Made by a program: the position numbers and the translations under genes. Under the pieces are notes generated by a model that saw only the letters and a program-made list of their open reading frames with translations, did no database searches and was not told the DNA's origin. 44,618 nucleotides of DNA from an uncultured Pseudomonadota bacterium (GTDB lineage: Bacteria; Pseudomonadota; Gammaproteobacteria; Burkholderiales; Burkholderiaceae), in assembly GCA_946480245.1 (NCBI GenBank), contig CAMLIZ010000015.1, positions 1 to 44,618 on the forward strand. The letters run 5' to 3'. This document shows, in pieces, positions 30,999-40,286 of the stretch. The first letter of the stretch is position 1. Every line of letters starts with the position of its first letter.

Positions 30999-31748
30999 AT
31001 GATTGGTGCCGCCGTCGCCCCGCGCCTCGTGCCCGAGCGCCTGTCGGACCGGCTGGCCGCGCTGCTGGCGGGGCAGCTCGACAGCGGCGCGCTGAAGCCC
31101 GGCGACCGCCTGCCCACCGAGCCGCAGCTGGCGCGGGCGCACGGCGTGTCGCGCACCGTGGTGCGCGAGGCGGTGCACCAGCTCAAGTCGCAGGGGCGGC
31201 TGGTGTCGCGCCAGGGCTCCGGCGTGTTCGTGGCGCCCGACGGCACGCGCCGCCCGCTGGCCTTCGACCCCACGGTGGTGGGCTCGCTGCAATCGGTGGT
31301 GCAGATCGTCGAGGTGCGGCGTGCGCTGGAGGGCGAGGTGGCGGCGCTGGCCGCCGAGCGCGCCACGCGCGCGCAGGTGGCGGCCCTGCGTCGCGCGCTG
31401 CAGGCGATCGACCGCGCGGTGGCGGCCGGCGGCGATGGCGTGGCCGAGGACTTGGCCTTTCACCGGGCCATCGCCGAGGCCACCGGCAACCAGCAGTTCA
31501 CCTGCGTGCTCGGCTTTCTGGAGCAATACCAGCGCGAGGCGATGAAGGTCACGCGCGACAACGAGGCGCGCCGCGCCGACTTCATGCAGGCGGTGCGCGC
31601 CGAGCACCGCGCGATCTTCGAGGCCATTGCCGCGCGCGACGCGGCCGCCGCGCGCCGCCACGCCACGCGGCACTTGGCGCTGGCTGCGCGCCGGCTGGAG
31701 GTGGGCGGGCTGATCGTGCCGCAGCAGGCGGCGAGGGCGACGCGGTGA
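30999..31748 (+). CDS. FadR-subfamily GntR transcriptional regulator
   Basis: A 249-residue regulator: winged helix-turn-helix at about 10-80 (LKPGDRLPTEPQLARAHGVS, then RTVVREAVHQLKSQGRL) and an FCD-type all-helical ligand domain at about 98-235 (VVQIVEVRRALEGEVAALAA; DLAFHRAIAEATGNQQF; MQAVRAEHRAIFEAIAARD). The metal-binding His and Asp positions of the FCD domain are present in these segments. It heads the tetronate operon, and its stop overlaps the GTG start of the kinase gene. It is most likely the repressor of this operon, released by the imported acid or an intermediate. Confidence 0.9.
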   Translation: MIGAAVAPRLVPERLSDRLAALLAGQLDSGALKPGDRLPTEPQLARAHGVSRTVVREAVHQLKSQGRLVSRQGSGVFVAPDGTRRPLAFDPTVVGSLQSVVQIVEVRRALEGEVAALAAERATRAQVAALRRALQAIDRAVAAGGDGVAEDLAFHRAIAEATGNQQFTCVLGFLEQYQREAMKVTRDNEARRADFMQAVRAEHRAIFEAIAARDAAAARRHATRHLALAARRLEVGGLIVPQQAARATR

Positions 31749-33013
31749 GCCGGCTGCACCTGGGCTGCATCGCCGACGACTTCACCGGCGCCACCGACCT
31801 GGCCAGCACGCTGGTGCGGCAAGGCCTGCGCGTGGTGCAGGCCAATGGCGTGCCGCAGCAGCCGCTGGCCGGCGAGGCCGACGCGGTGGTGGTGGCGCTG
31901 AAGACGCGCACGGCGCCGGTGGCGCACGCGGTGGCGCAGTCACTGGCGGCGCTGCAGTGGCTGCGCGCGCACGGCGCGGCCACCATCTACTTCAAGATCT
32001 GCTCCACCTTCGACAGCACCGCGCAGGGCAACATCGGCCCGGTGGCCGAGGCGCTGCTGCAGGCGCTGGGCGCCGACTTCGCGCTCGTCACGCCGGCCTT
32101 TCCGGAGAACGGGCGCACCGTCTACAAGGGCCACCTCTTCGTGGGGGACGCGCTGCTCAGCGAATCGAGCATGCGGCATCACCCGCTCACGCCGATGCTC
32201 GATGCGAACCTGGTGCGCGTGCTGCAACACCAATGCCGCGGCAAGGTGGGCCTGATCGAGCACCGGCTGGCCGCGGCCGGCGCCGAGGCGGTGCGCGCGC
32301 GCATCGCGGCGCTGCGCGCGCAGCGCGTGCGCTTCGCGATCGCCGACGCGGTGGACAACGACGAGCTGTTGAGCCTGGGCGCGGCGGCCAACGGGCTGCC
32401 GCTGCTGGTGGGTGCATCCGGCCTGGCCTACGGCGTGGCGCGTCACCTGGGGCCGGCGCGCCCAGGCCGCGCGCCGCGCCTGCCAGCGGTGGACGGATAC
32501 GCCGCGGTGGTGAGCGGCAGCTGCTCGCAGGCCACGCTGCGCCAGGTGGGCGCCTTCGTCGCGGCCGGCCTGCCCGCACTGGCCATCGACCCGCTGCGCC
32601 TGGCCCAGGGCGAGCCGGTGGTGCAGGAGGCGCTGGCCTGGGCCGACACGCGCCTGGGCAAGGCGCCGCTGCTGCTGTATTCATCGGCCGGCGCCGACCC
32701 GCTGCGCATCGTGCAGGGCCGGCTCGGCGCGGAGCATGCCGGCGCACTGGTCGAGCAGGCGCTGGCCGCCATCGCGCTCGGCCTGGTGGCGCGCGGCGTG
32801 CGGCGCCTGGTGGTGGCCGGCGGCGAGACCTCGGGCGCCTGCGTGCAGGCCCTGCAGATCGAGCAGATGCAGATCGGCACGCAGATCGACCCCGGTGTGC
32901 CCTGGTGCCACGCCAACTGCGCGCCCGCGCCGGGCGGGCTGCACCTGGCGTTGAAGTCCGGCAACTTCGGGCAGGACGATTTCTTCGTGCGCGCCTTCGG
33001 GGTGCAACCATGA
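31745..33013 (+). CDS. otnK: 3-oxo-tetronate kinase (OtnK)
   Basis: A 422-residue four-carbon acid sugar kinase (DUF1537 family). It phosphorylates 3-oxo-tetronate at C4 using ATP. The N-terminal substrate domain begins GCIADDFTGATDLASTLV and includes YFKICSTFDSTAQGNIGPVA; the C-terminal nucleotide domain has VVAGGETSGACVQAL and ends LALKSGNFGQDDFF, all typical of the family. It starts with GTG overlapping the regulator stop (GTGA) and ends overlapping the aldolase start (ATGA). Between OtnK and DenK naming, the neighbouring OtnC and OtnI favour this pathway, but the stereochemistry of the substrate is not readable. Confidence 0.92.
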   Translation: MSRLHLGCIADDFTGATDLASTLVRQGLRVVQANGVPQQPLAGEADAVVVALKTRTAPVAHAVAQSLAALQWLRAHGAATIYFKICSTFDSTAQGNIGPVAEALLQALGADFALVTPAFPENGRTVYKGHLFVGDALLSESSMRHHPLTPMLDANLVRVLQHQCRGKVGLIEHRLAAAGAEAVRARIAALRAQRVRFAIADAVDNDELLSLGAAANGLPLLVGASGLAYGVARHLGPARPGRAPRLPAVDGYAAVVSGSCSQATLRQVGAFVAAGLPALAIDPLRLAQGEPVVQEALAWADTRLGKAPLLLYSSAGADPLRIVQGRLGAEHAGALVEQALAAIALGLVARGVRRLVVAGGETSGACVQALQIEQMQIGTQIDPGVPWCHANCAPAPGGLHLALKSGNFGQDDFFVRAFGVQP

Positions 33014-33678
33014 GCGCGTGCCTCGCCGAGCAGGATGCACGCCATGAGGTCTGCCGCATCGGGCGCTCGCTGTTCGAGCGCGGCTACGTGCACGGCACCG
33101 CCGGCAACATCAGCGTGCGGCTGGCGCAGGGGGTGCTGATCACGCCCACCGACGCCTGCCTGGGGCATCTGCAGCCGGAGCGCCTGGCGTATGTGGATGC
33201 GAGCGGGCAGCCGCAAGGCCAAGAGCGCCCGAGCAAGACGCTGGCGCTGCATCGCCGTGTCTATGCCGCCGACCGCGCTGCAGGCTGCGTGCTGCACACG
33301 CACAGCACGCACCTGGTGGCGCTCACGCTGGCCGGCGTGTGGCGCGCCGAGGCCGTGCTGCCGCCGATCACGCCGTATTCGGTGATGAAACTTGGGGCCG
33401 TGCCGCTGGTGCGCTACCGCCGCCCCGGTGACCCGGCGGTGGCTGGCGAGGTGGCGCAGCACATCGCCACCGCAAGCGCTCGCGGCGCCACCCTGCGCGC
33501 CGTGCTGCTCGACCGCCTGGGGCCGCTGGTGTGGCATGCGTCGCCAGCGCAGGCGATGGCCGCGCTGGAGGAGCTGGAAGAGACCGCACGCCTGTGGCTG
33601 ATGGGCGGGCGCAGCGCCACGCCGCTGAGCGCCGAGCAGATCGACGAGCTGCAGCAGGCCTTTCGCGTGCGCTGGTAG
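33010..33678 (+). CDS. otnC: 3-oxo-tetronate 4-phosphate decarboxylase (OtnC)
   Basis: A 222-residue class II aldolase/adducin-fold enzyme that would decarboxylate 3-oxo-tetronate 4-phosphate to dihydroxyacetone phosphate. Visible are the phosphate-binding region HGTAGNISVRL (about 30-40), PSKTLALHRRVY with the acidic/His region near 75-90 and the metal-binding HTHSTHLVAL (about 97-106). It overlaps the kinase stop by four bases and ends 24 bases before otnI. The family also contains fuculose-phosphate aldolases and ribulose-phosphate epimerases; the operon context decides for OtnC. Confidence 0.9.
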   Translation: MSACLAEQDARHEVCRIGRSLFERGYVHGTAGNISVRLAQGVLITPTDACLGHLQPERLAYVDASGQPQGQERPSKTLALHRRVYAADRAAGCVLHTHSTHLVALTLAGVWRAEAVLPPITPYSVMKLGAVPLVRYRRPGDPAVAGEVAQHIATASARGATLRAVLLDRLGPLVWHASPAQAMAALEELEETARLWLMGGRSATPLSAEQIDELQQAFRVRW

Positions 33679-33702
33679 ACACGAGAGGACGCGCACACGC
33701 CG

Positions 33703-34494
33703 ATGCCCCGCTTTGCCGCCAACCTGTCGATGCTCTACACCGAGCATCCCTTTCTCGATCGCTTCGAGGCCGCCGCGCGCGACGGCTTTCGCGCGGTGGA
33801 GTTCCTGTTCCCGTACGAGCACCCGCCCGCCGACCTGGCCGCGCGGCTGCTGGCGCAGGGCCTGCAGCAGGTGCTGTTCAACGCGCCGCCGGGCGACTGG
33901 CAGCGCGGCGAGCGGGGGCTGGCCGCACTGCCGGGGCGCGAAGCCGAATTCCGTCGCGGCTTCGAGCAGCAGGCACTGCCGTATGCGCAGGCGCTGCTGT
34001 GCCCGCGCGTGCACCTGATGGCCGGCGTGCTGCCGCCCGGCGAGGACGCGCAGCGTTGCCGCGCCACCTATCTCGACAACCTGGCCTGGGCCGCGCGGCA
34101 GGCGCCCGAGCTGGAGCTGACGATCGAGCCGATCAACCCGCGCGACATTCCCGGCTACCTGCTGAACCGGCAAGACGACGCGCATGCCATCGTGCAGCAG
34201 ATCGGTTTGCCCAACCTGAAGGTGCAGATGGATCTCTACCACTGCCAGATCGTCGAAGGCGACCTGGCGATGAAGCTGGGCCAGTACATCCCCACCGGCC
34301 GCGTCGGGCACCTCCAGATCGCCGGCGTGCCCGAGCGCCAGGAGCCGGACGTGGGCGAGCTGAACTACCGCTACCTGTTCGACCTGCTGGACACGCTGGG
34401 CTACTGCGGCCACGTGGGTTGCGAGTACCGGCCACGCGCCGGCACCAGCCTCGGCCTGGGCTGGTTCCACCGCTACCGGAGAACCCATCCATGA
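33703..34494 (+). CDS. otnI: 2-oxo-tetronate isomerase (OtnI, hydroxypyruvate isomerase family)
   Basis: A 263-residue TIM-barrel isomerase of the AP-endonuclease-2/Hyi family. It starts [20 protein letters not shown], contains the metal-site strands [15 protein letters not shown] (about 132-146) and [14 protein letters not shown] (about 174-187), and ends [12 protein letters not shown]. OtnI converts 2-oxo-tetronate into 3-oxo-tetronate for the kinase. The same family holds hydroxypyruvate isomerase; the neighbours make the tetronate assignment more likely. The ATG follows GAGAGGA; the stop overlaps the next start (ATGA). Confidence 0.92.
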   Translation: MPRFAANLSMLYTEHPFLDRFEAAARDGFRAVEFLFPYEHPPADLAARLLAQGLQQVLFNAPPGDWQRGERGLAALPGREAEFRRGFEQQALPYAQALLCPRVHLMAGVLPPGEDAQRCRATYLDNLAWAARQAPELELTIEPINPRDIPGYLLNRQDDAHAIVQQIGLPNLKVQMDLYHCQIVEGDLAMKLGQYIPTGRVGHLQIAGVPERQEPDVGELNYRYLFDLLDTLGYCGHVGCEYRPRAGTSLGLGWFHRYRRTHP

Positions 34495-35465
34495 AGCTGC
34501 TGATCACCGGCGGCGCCGGCTTCCTCGGCGCGCGCCTGGCGCGCACGCTGCTCGCGCGCGGCCAACTGCGCGGCCAGCCGATCGAGCAACTCGTGCTGGC
34601 CGACCTGGTGGAGCCGCCGCCCGACCTGCTGGCCGACACGCGCGTGCGCTCGCTCGGCGGCGCGCTGCTGACGCAATGCGCGGCGCTGGCGCAGCAGCAC
34701 TTCGACGGCGTGTTCCACCTGGCGGCCGCGGTGTCGGCCGAGTGCGAAGCCGACTTCGAGCTCGGCCTGCGCTCCAACCTGGACACCACGCGCGCCTTGC
34801 TCGACGCGCTGCGCGGGGCCGGCAACGCGCCGACGCTGGTGTTCGCCAGCTCGGTGGCCGTGTTCGGCAGCGACCCCGCCCTGCCGCTGCCCGCGGTGGT
34901 GCGCGACGACACGCTGCCCACGCCGCAGTCGTCCTACGGCATCCACAAGTTCATCGGCGAGCAGCTGGTGGCCGACTACACGCGCAAGGGCTTCATCGAC
35001 GGCCGCAGCGCGCGCCTGATGACGGTGGCGGTGCGCCCCGGCCGGCCCAACGGCGCGGCCTCCAGCTTCGTGAGCGGCATCATCCGCGAGCCGCTGGCCG
35101 GCATCGACGCGGTGTGCCCCGTGCCGCCGCACACGCTCATCGCGCTGGCCTCGCCGGCGCGCACCATCGATGGCCTGATCGCCTGCTTCGAGGCGCCGCG
35201 CGAGCGCTTCGGCGGCCGCACCGCGCTCAACCTGCCGGCGCTCACGGTGAGCGTCGAGCAGATGCTGCAGGCCCTGCAGGCCGTGGCGGGCGCGGCGGTG
35301 CGCGAGCGCGTGCGCTTCGTGCCCGACGCGGCCATCGAGCGCATCGTCGGCGGCTGGCCGGCGCGCTTCGAGCCCGGCCGCAGCCGCGCGCTCGGGCTCA
35401 CTCCCGATACCGACTTCCGCAGCATCGTGCTGCAATTCCTCGACGACACCCGGAGACAACCATGA
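34491..35465 (+). CDS. denD: D-erythronate dehydrogenase-type SDR (DenD)
   Basis: A 324-residue extended short-chain dehydrogenase with the NAD-binding motif [12 protein letters not shown] at the N-terminus (about 6-17), the active-site serine in [10 protein letters not shown] (about 119-128) and the catalytic YxxxK in [14 protein letters not shown] (about 145-158). In tetronate operons this family oxidises D-erythronate to 2-oxo-tetronate, feeding OtnI. That product, with OtnK and OtnC, leads to dihydroxyacetone phosphate. The start overlaps the otnI stop, and its end overlaps the TRAP binding-protein start. General epimerase function is excluded mainly by context. Confidence 0.88.
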   Translation: MKLLITGGAGFLGARLARTLLARGQLRGQPIEQLVLADLVEPPPDLLADTRVRSLGGALLTQCAALAQQHFDGVFHLAAAVSAECEADFELGLRSNLDTTRALLDALRGAGNAPTLVFASSVAVFGSDPALPLPAVVRDDTLPTPQSSYGIHKFIGEQLVADYTRKGFIDGRSARLMTVAVRPGRPNGAASSFVSGIIREPLAGIDAVCPVPPHTLIALASPARTIDGLIACFEAPRERFGGRTALNLPALTVSVEQMLQALQAVAGAAVRERVRFVPDAAIERIVGGWPARFEPGRSRALGLTPDTDFRSIVLQFLDDTRRQP

Positions 35466-36439
35466 CGCAACGCCCCCTCGTGCCCACTCTCGTCGCTGCC
35501 GCGCTGTGCGCGCTGGCCGCATCCGCGTCCGCGCAGACGGTGCTGAAGATCGGCTATGCCACCGCCAAGGATTCCCACTACGGCGTGGGCTCCACGGTGT
35601 TCTGCGACGAGGTCGAGAAAGGCACGCAAGGCCGCTACAAGTGCCAGCACTTCCCCAACTCCGCGCTCGGTGGCGAGCGCGAGGAGATCGAGGCCGTGCA
35701 GCTGGGCACGCAGGATGTGGTGAACACCTCCACCGGCCCGCTCGGCAACTTCGTGCCCGACGTGAAGATCTTCGACATCCCGTTCCTGTTCCGCGGCTAC
35801 GACCACGCGCGCAAGGTGATGGACGGCCCGATCGGGCAGGATGTGCTGCACAAGATGCAGGCCAAGGGCCTGATCGGCCTGGCGTGGACCGAGAACGGCT
35901 TCCGCCACATGACCAACAACAAGCACCCGATCGTGACCGCCAGCGACGCCGCCGGCCTGAAGATGCGCACGATGGAGAACAAGGTGCACATGGAGGGCTA
36001 CAAGACCTTCGGCATCCTGCCCACGCCGATGGCCTTCCCCGAGCTCTTCACCGCGCTGCAGCAGGGCACGGTGGACGGCCAGGAGAACCCGATCCCCGTG
36101 ATCCTGTCGGCCAAGTTCGCGCAGGTGCAGAAGTACCTGTCGCTCACCGGCCACGTGTATTCGCCGGCCGTGCTGATCCTCAGCCCCAAGGTGTGGAACC
36201 AGCTGTCCGACGCCGACAAGCGCGTGTTCGTCGAGGCCGCCAAGAAGGGCGGCGCGGCGCAGCGCAAGAAGGTGAACGACGACGAGGCCAACGGCATCGC
36301 CGAGCTGAAGAAGCAGGGCATGCAGGTGGTCGAGCACGTGGACGGTGAAAGCTTCCGCAAGGCCGTGGCGCCCGCGTACGCCAACTTCGCCAAGGAGTTC
36401 GGCGCCGACAAGATCGCGGCCATTCAAGCGGTCAAGTGA
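35462..36439 (+). CDS. TRAP transporter solute-binding protein (DctP family)
   Basis: A 325-residue periplasmic binding protein with a signal peptide (about 1-24, ending SASAQT). The family pattern is clear: VLKIGYATAKDSHYGVGS, then FPNSALGGEREEIEAVQLG, MRTMENKVHMEGYKTFG with the Arg that binds the substrate carboxylate, and FTALQQGTVDGQENPI. It should capture a sugar acid, here probably erythronate or threonate, for the DctQM permease encoded next. Its start and stop both overlap neighbouring genes, so the whole operon is tightly coupled. Confidence 0.94.
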   Translation: MTQRPLVPTLVAAALCALAASASAQTVLKIGYATAKDSHYGVGSTVFCDEVEKGTQGRYKCQHFPNSALGGEREEIEAVQLGTQDVVNTSTGPLGNFVPDVKIFDIPFLFRGYDHARKVMDGPIGQDVLHKMQAKGLIGLAWTENGFRHMTNNKHPIVTASDAAGLKMRTMENKVHMEGYKTFGILPTPMAFPELFTALQQGTVDGQENPIPVILSAKFAQVQKYLSLTGHVYSPAVLILSPKVWNQLSDADKRVFVEAAKKGGAAQRKKVNDDEANGIAELKKQGMQVVEHVDGESFRKAVAPAYANFAKEFGADKIAAIQAVK

Positions 36440-36930
36440 TCCGCCGCGCCATCCTCGCCGCCGACCGCTGGGTCACGGGCCTGTCGCTCGCACTGGCGTG
36501 CGCGCTGCTGGTGATCGTCAGCGTGCTCGGCATGTGGCAGGTGCTGGCGCGCTTCATCTTCGAGCAGCCGTCCACGTGGACCGAGGAGGCCATGCGGCGG
36601 CTGCTGATCTGGATGGTGATGTTCGGCGTGGTGGTCTCGTTCCGCCGCGGCGCCCTGGTGTCGGTGGACCTGATGCTGCGCACCTCGCGCGGCACCTGGC
36701 GCGAGGTGGTGCGCGGCGTGATCACGGTCAGCGCGCTGGCGTTCCTCGGCGTGCTGCTGTGGTTCGGCATCGACCTCGTCACGCGCGTGCGCTTCCAGAC
36801 CTTTGCGAGCATGGAGCTGTCGATGGGGTGGGCGTATGGCGCCTTGCCCGTGGGCGCTGCACTGTCGATCGTGGCGGTGCTGGGCCATCACGTGGATCCC
36901 GTGAACCTCGAGCTCGAGACGGCTGCATGA
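36436..36930 (+). CDS. TRAP transporter small permease (DctQ family)
   Basis: A 164-residue membrane protein with four helices, the small subunit of a TRAP carrier. It starts with GTG inside the overlap with the binding-protein stop (GTGA). The family segment FIFEQPSTWTEEAMRRLLIW (about 38-57) is clear, followed by FRRGALVSVDLM. It joins the large subunit to the binding protein in sodium-driven uptake. The 60-base gap to the large-permease gene is the widest in the operon and shows nothing notable. Confidence 0.92.
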   Translation: MIRRAILAADRWVTGLSLALACALLVIVSVLGMWQVLARFIFEQPSTWTEEAMRRLLIWMVMFGVVVSFRRGALVSVDLMLRTSRGTWREVVRGVITVSALAFLGVLLWFGIDLVTRVRFQTFASMELSMGWAYGALPVGAALSIVAVLGHHVDPVNLELETAA

Positions 36931-36990
36931 CGCACCCAGCTGCGTGCCGCCTTCCGTGATGCGCCAACGCGAAGACCCACACGACAACGA

Positions 36991-38304
36991 ATGCCGCTGA
37001 CCCTTCTCCTCACGATGCTGCTGGCCTTCGCCTTCAGCATCTCCATCGCGGTGGCCATCGGCGGGGCGGCGATGCTCGGCATCGCCATTCACCAGCCTGG
37101 CCTGCTGATCCTGGCGCCCAAGGAGATGTTCACCGCGATCGACAAGTTTCCGCTCGCGGCGATCCCGTTCTTCATCCTCGCCGGCAACCTGATGGAAACG
37201 GGCGGCATTTCGCGCCGGCTGGTCGACTTTGCCAAGAGCCTGGTCGGCGGGGTGCAGGGCGGCCTGCCGATGACCTGCGTGCTCACCTGCATGATCTTTG
37301 CGGCGGTGTCGGGCTCGTCGGTCGCCACCACGTTTGCGATCGGCTCCATCCTGATCCCGGCGCTCGTGAAGCACGGCTACCCGAAGGAGTACGCAGCGGC
37401 GCTGCAGGCCACCAGCGCTGAGCTCGGCGTGATCATTCCGCCGTCGATTCCGATGATCCTGTTCGGCGTGTCGGCCGAGGTGTCGATCGGCGAGCTGTTC
37501 ATCGCCGGATTCGGCCCGGGCCTGCTGATCGGCGGCGCGCTGATGCTGTTCGTGCACCTGTGGTGCCGCTACAAGGGCTGGGGCCTGCGCGACGGCGACG
37601 GCCGGCTGCCGGTGCATCGCGCGGCGCTGCGTGCCGGCTGGGCGCTGCTGATGCCGGTGATCATTCTCGGGGGCATCTACGGCGGCATCTTCACGCCCAC
37701 CGAGGCCTCGGTGGTGGCGGTGTTCTACGCGCTCATCGTGGGCCTGGTGGTGCACCGCGAGCTCTCGCTGCGCGACCTGGCGGCGGTGCTGAAGAAGTCG
37801 GTGATCTCCAGCAGCGTGATCATGTTCATCATCGCCAACGCCGGCCTGTTCGCGTTCCTGATCACGCGCGCCGGCGTGCCCGACGCCATCGGCGCCTGGC
37901 TCACGCAGGTGCTGCAGTCGCCCGCGTGGTTCCTGCTCGGCGTGAACGCGGCGCTGTTCGTGATCGGCATGTTCATCGAGACCTCGGCCGCCATCATCGT
38001 GCTCGCGCCCATCCTGGTGCCGGTGGCGCGCCACTTCGGCGTGGACCCGGTGCACTTCGGCACGATCATGGTGGTCAACCTCGCGCTCGGCATGATCACG
38101 CCGCCGTTCGGCGTGAACCTGTTTGCCGCCTGCACCGTGGCCAACATCTCGCTGGACCGCATCGTGCGGCACCTGCTGCCGTTCGTGCTGGTGGTGCTGG
38201 GCTGCCTGATGGTGATCACCTACGTGCCCGGCGTGAGCCTGTGGCTGCGTGATCTCGTGTTCGCCGCGCCGCCCGTGGTGGCACCGGCCATCGGCCCACA
38301 ATGA
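36991..38304 (+). CDS. TRAP transporter large permease (DctM family)
   Basis: A 437-residue membrane protein with about 12 helices, the transport channel of the TRAP system. Typical segments are PLAAIPFFILAGNLMETGGI (about 52-71), SGSSVATTFAIGSILIPAL, LGVIIPPSIPMILFGV and, in the second half, GGIYGGIFTPTEASVVAVFY and NLALGMITPPFGVNLF. It works with the DctQ and DctP proteins encoded just before. It ends the tetronate operon; the M28 peptidase gene begins 4 bases later and may share the transcript. Confidence 0.94.
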   Translation: MPLTLLLTMLLAFAFSISIAVAIGGAAMLGIAIHQPGLLILAPKEMFTAIDKFPLAAIPFFILAGNLMETGGISRRLVDFAKSLVGGVQGGLPMTCVLTCMIFAAVSGSSVATTFAIGSILIPALVKHGYPKEYAAALQATSAELGVIIPPSIPMILFGVSAEVSIGELFIAGFGPGLLIGGALMLFVHLWCRYKGWGLRDGDGRLPVHRAALRAGWALLMPVIILGGIYGGIFTPTEASVVAVFYALIVGLVVHRELSLRDLAAVLKKSVISSSVIMFIIANAGLFAFLITRAGVPDAIGAWLTQVLQSPAWFLLGVNAALFVIGMFIETSAAIIVLAPILVPVARHFGVDPVHFGTIMVVNLALGMITPPFGVNLFAACTVANISLDRIVRHLLPFVLVVLGCLMVITYVPGVSLWLRDLVFAAPPVVAPAIGPQ

Positions 38305-38308
38305 CGCG

Positions 38309-39628
38309 ATGAACCGCACGCTGCTGCTGCTCGCGCTGCTGCCCGCCTGGGCCGGCGCCGCGCCCCGTCTCGACGAACTGCCGCCGCAGGTGGACGAAGC
38401 GCAGCTGCGCGCCACCCTCACCGCGCTGGTCGGCTTCGGCACGCGCCACACGATGTCGGACACCGCGAGCGCCACGCGCGGCATCGGCGCGGCGCGGCGC
38501 TGGGTGCAGCAGCGCTTTGCGGCCATCTCCAGCGACTGCCACGGTTGCCTGCAGGTGCAGACGCCGGCGCAGACCTTCACTGCCAAGCGCCTGCCGCAGC
38601 CGACCGAGGTGATGGACGTGATCGCGGTCCAGCGCGGCAGCACCGACCCCGAGCGCGTGATCCTGATCACCGGCCACCTCGACTCGCGCGTGAGCGACGT
38701 GATGAACGCCACCAGCGACGCGCCCGGCGCCAACGACGACGCCTCCGGCGTGGCGGCGCTGATCGAGGCGGCACGCGTGCTGTCGAAGTACAAGTTCGCC
38801 GCCACGCTGGTGTACGGCGCACTGAGCGGCGAGGAGCAAGGGCTGTACGGCGGCAAGGTGCTGGCCGACCACGCCAAGGCGCAAGGCTGGCAGGTGGAGG
38901 CCGACCTCAACAACGACATCGTCGGCAACAGCCATGGCGGTGACGGCGTGAACGACAACAGCACGGTGCGCGTGTTCTCCGAAGGCACCAAGGCCACCGA
39001 GACCGAGAAGCAGGCCACGCGGCGCCGCTACAACGGCGGCGAGGTCGATTCACCGTCGCGCAACCTGGCGCGCTACATCGCGCGCCTGGCCGACGAGCAC
39101 CTGCCCAACCTGAAGGTGCAGATGGTCTACCGCACCGACCGCTACGGCCGCGGTGGCGACCAGGTGGAGTTCCTGAACGCAGGCTACCCGGCGGTGCGAG
39201 TGACCGAGGCGCACGAGGACTACACGCGCCAGCACCAGGACCTGCGCACCGAGAACGGCATCCGCTATGGCGACACGATAGACGGCGTCGACTTCGGCTA
39301 CCTGGCGCAGGTGACGCGCCTGAACGTCATCGCGCTGGCGTCGCTGGCCGCCGCGCCCGCGCCGCCGCGAGGCGTGGCGATCGAAGGCGCCGTGTCGCCC
39401 GACACCCTCGTGAAATGGCAGCCGGTGCCCGGTGCCGCCGGCTACCGCGTGTGGTGGCGCGGCACCACCGAACCGCAGTGGCAGCACCACCGCGACGCGC
39501 CCGCCAGCAGCACGCAAACGAGCCTGAAGAACGTCGTGATCGACGACTGGTTCTTCGGCGTGTCTGCCGTGTCGGCCGATGGCTTCGAGTCGCCGGTGGT
39601 GTTTCCGGGCGACGCCGGCGCGTTCTGA
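38309..39628 (+). CDS. M28-family zinc aminopeptidase with C-terminal beta domain
   Basis: A 439-residue exported peptidase (signal peptide about 1-18, ending AGAAP). The M28 two-zinc site is seen as H123 (ITGHLDSR), the bridging Asp in GANDDASGVAAL (about 140-151), E175-E176 (LSGEEQGLYGG), D203 (DLNNDIVGN) and a late His in TEAHEDYTRQHQ. Residues from about 350 on form a fibronectin-like domain (VKWQPVPGAAGYRVWW). It would trim N-terminal residues from peptides in the periplasm. The ATG lies just after the DctM stop, without a strong ribosome site, so coupling is possible. Confidence 0.9.
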   Translation: MNRTLLLLALLPAWAGAAPRLDELPPQVDEAQLRATLTALVGFGTRHTMSDTASATRGIGAARRWVQQRFAAISSDCHGCLQVQTPAQTFTAKRLPQPTEVMDVIAVQRGSTDPERVILITGHLDSRVSDVMNATSDAPGANDDASGVAALIEAARVLSKYKFAATLVYGALSGEEQGLYGGKVLADHAKAQGWQVEADLNNDIVGNSHGGDGVNDNSTVRVFSEGTKATETEKQATRRRYNGGEVDSPSRNLARYIARLADEHLPNLKVQMVYRTDRYGRGGDQVEFLNAGYPAVRVTEAHEDYTRQHQDLRTENGIRYGDTIDGVDFGYLAQVTRLNVIALASLAAAPAPPRGVAIEGAVSPDTLVKWQPVPGAAGYRVWWRGTTEPQWQHHRDAPASSTQTSLKNVVIDDWFFGVSAVSADGFESPVVFPGDAGAF

Positions 39629-39643
39629 GCGCGCCCGCGCTCA
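39626..39643. terminator. Stop-to-stop hairpin between convergent genes
   Basis: TGAGCGC (39626-39632), loop GCCC, and GCGCTCA (39637-39643) form a perfect 7-base inverted repeat. Its ends are the stop codons of the M28 peptidase gene and, on the other strand, of the PEP-CTERM gene. A short bidirectional terminator is likely. Confidence 0.55.
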
Positions 39644-40216
39644 GGCGGTCGCCAGGCCGCCCTGGCCGACCAGGCGCCGCCCGCGCCAGCCCAGCAGCGC
39701 CAGGCCCGCGCTCAGCAGCGCCCAGCTGCCGGGCTCGGGCACGGGCACGGGGTTGGACTGCACCACCGAGGTACCGTCCAGCTGCTGCACTTGCAGCTGT
39801 GCGTCGGCGAGGTCGAAGCTGAAGTCGCCGATGCCGGTGGCGTACAGCAGCGTGGTGTCGGTCTTCACGTAGGCGTCGTGCCAGCTGCCGGCGTGGCCGG
39901 TGAAGCTGAGCGCGCTGCTGCCGATGTTGAAGTCGAAGCTCGACAACGCCGACATGTCACTGCCGGGCGGCAAGCCCGGCGTGCCCATGTCCGCGGCGGG
40001 CGCCATGCGGTAGCCGAAGAAGTCGAGCTGCTGTACCTCGTTGCGAGTGATGTAGCCGTCGCCATTGAGGTCGTTCGCACTGAACTGGCCGTCGATGGAG
40101 GGCAGCGTGAACGGGGCGTCGGTGGAGGTGGCCCCGGTGTAGCTGAAGGACCAGGTGGAGGCCTGGGCGGAGGTGGCGCCGGCCAGTACGGCGGCGGCGA
40201 TGATCAGGTGACGCAC
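39641..40216 (-). CDS. PEP-CTERM sorted protein with an EF-hand loop
   Basis: A 191-residue exported protein. It starts with GTG after AAGGGAG; the signal peptide covers about 1-19 (AGATSAQAS). A perfect EF-hand loop is seen at 49-60 (D-L-N-G-D-G-Y-I-T-R-N-E), which should bind calcium. The C-terminus is a PEP-CTERM sorting signal: VPVPEPGSWALLSAGLALLG followed by WRGRR, used by the exosortase system to process proteins for the cell surface or biofilm matrix. No exosortase gene is in the window. The fine function of the mature domain is unknown. Confidence 0.87.
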   Translation of the reverse strand: MRHLIIAAAVLAGATSAQASTWSFSYTGATSTDAPFTLPSIDGQFSANDLNGDGYITRNEVQQLDFFGYRMAPAADMGTPGLPPGSDMSALSSFDFNIGSSALSFTGHAGSWHDAYVKTDTTLLYATGIGDFSFDLADAQLQVQQLDGTSVVQSNPVPVPEPGSWALLSAGLALLGWRGRRLVGQGGLATA

Positions 40217-40286
40217 GGCAACACTCCCTTTACTGCAAATGCCGAGCCACAAGCGTGCCCGGATTCGGGTGCCGTGTCGCTCCCAC

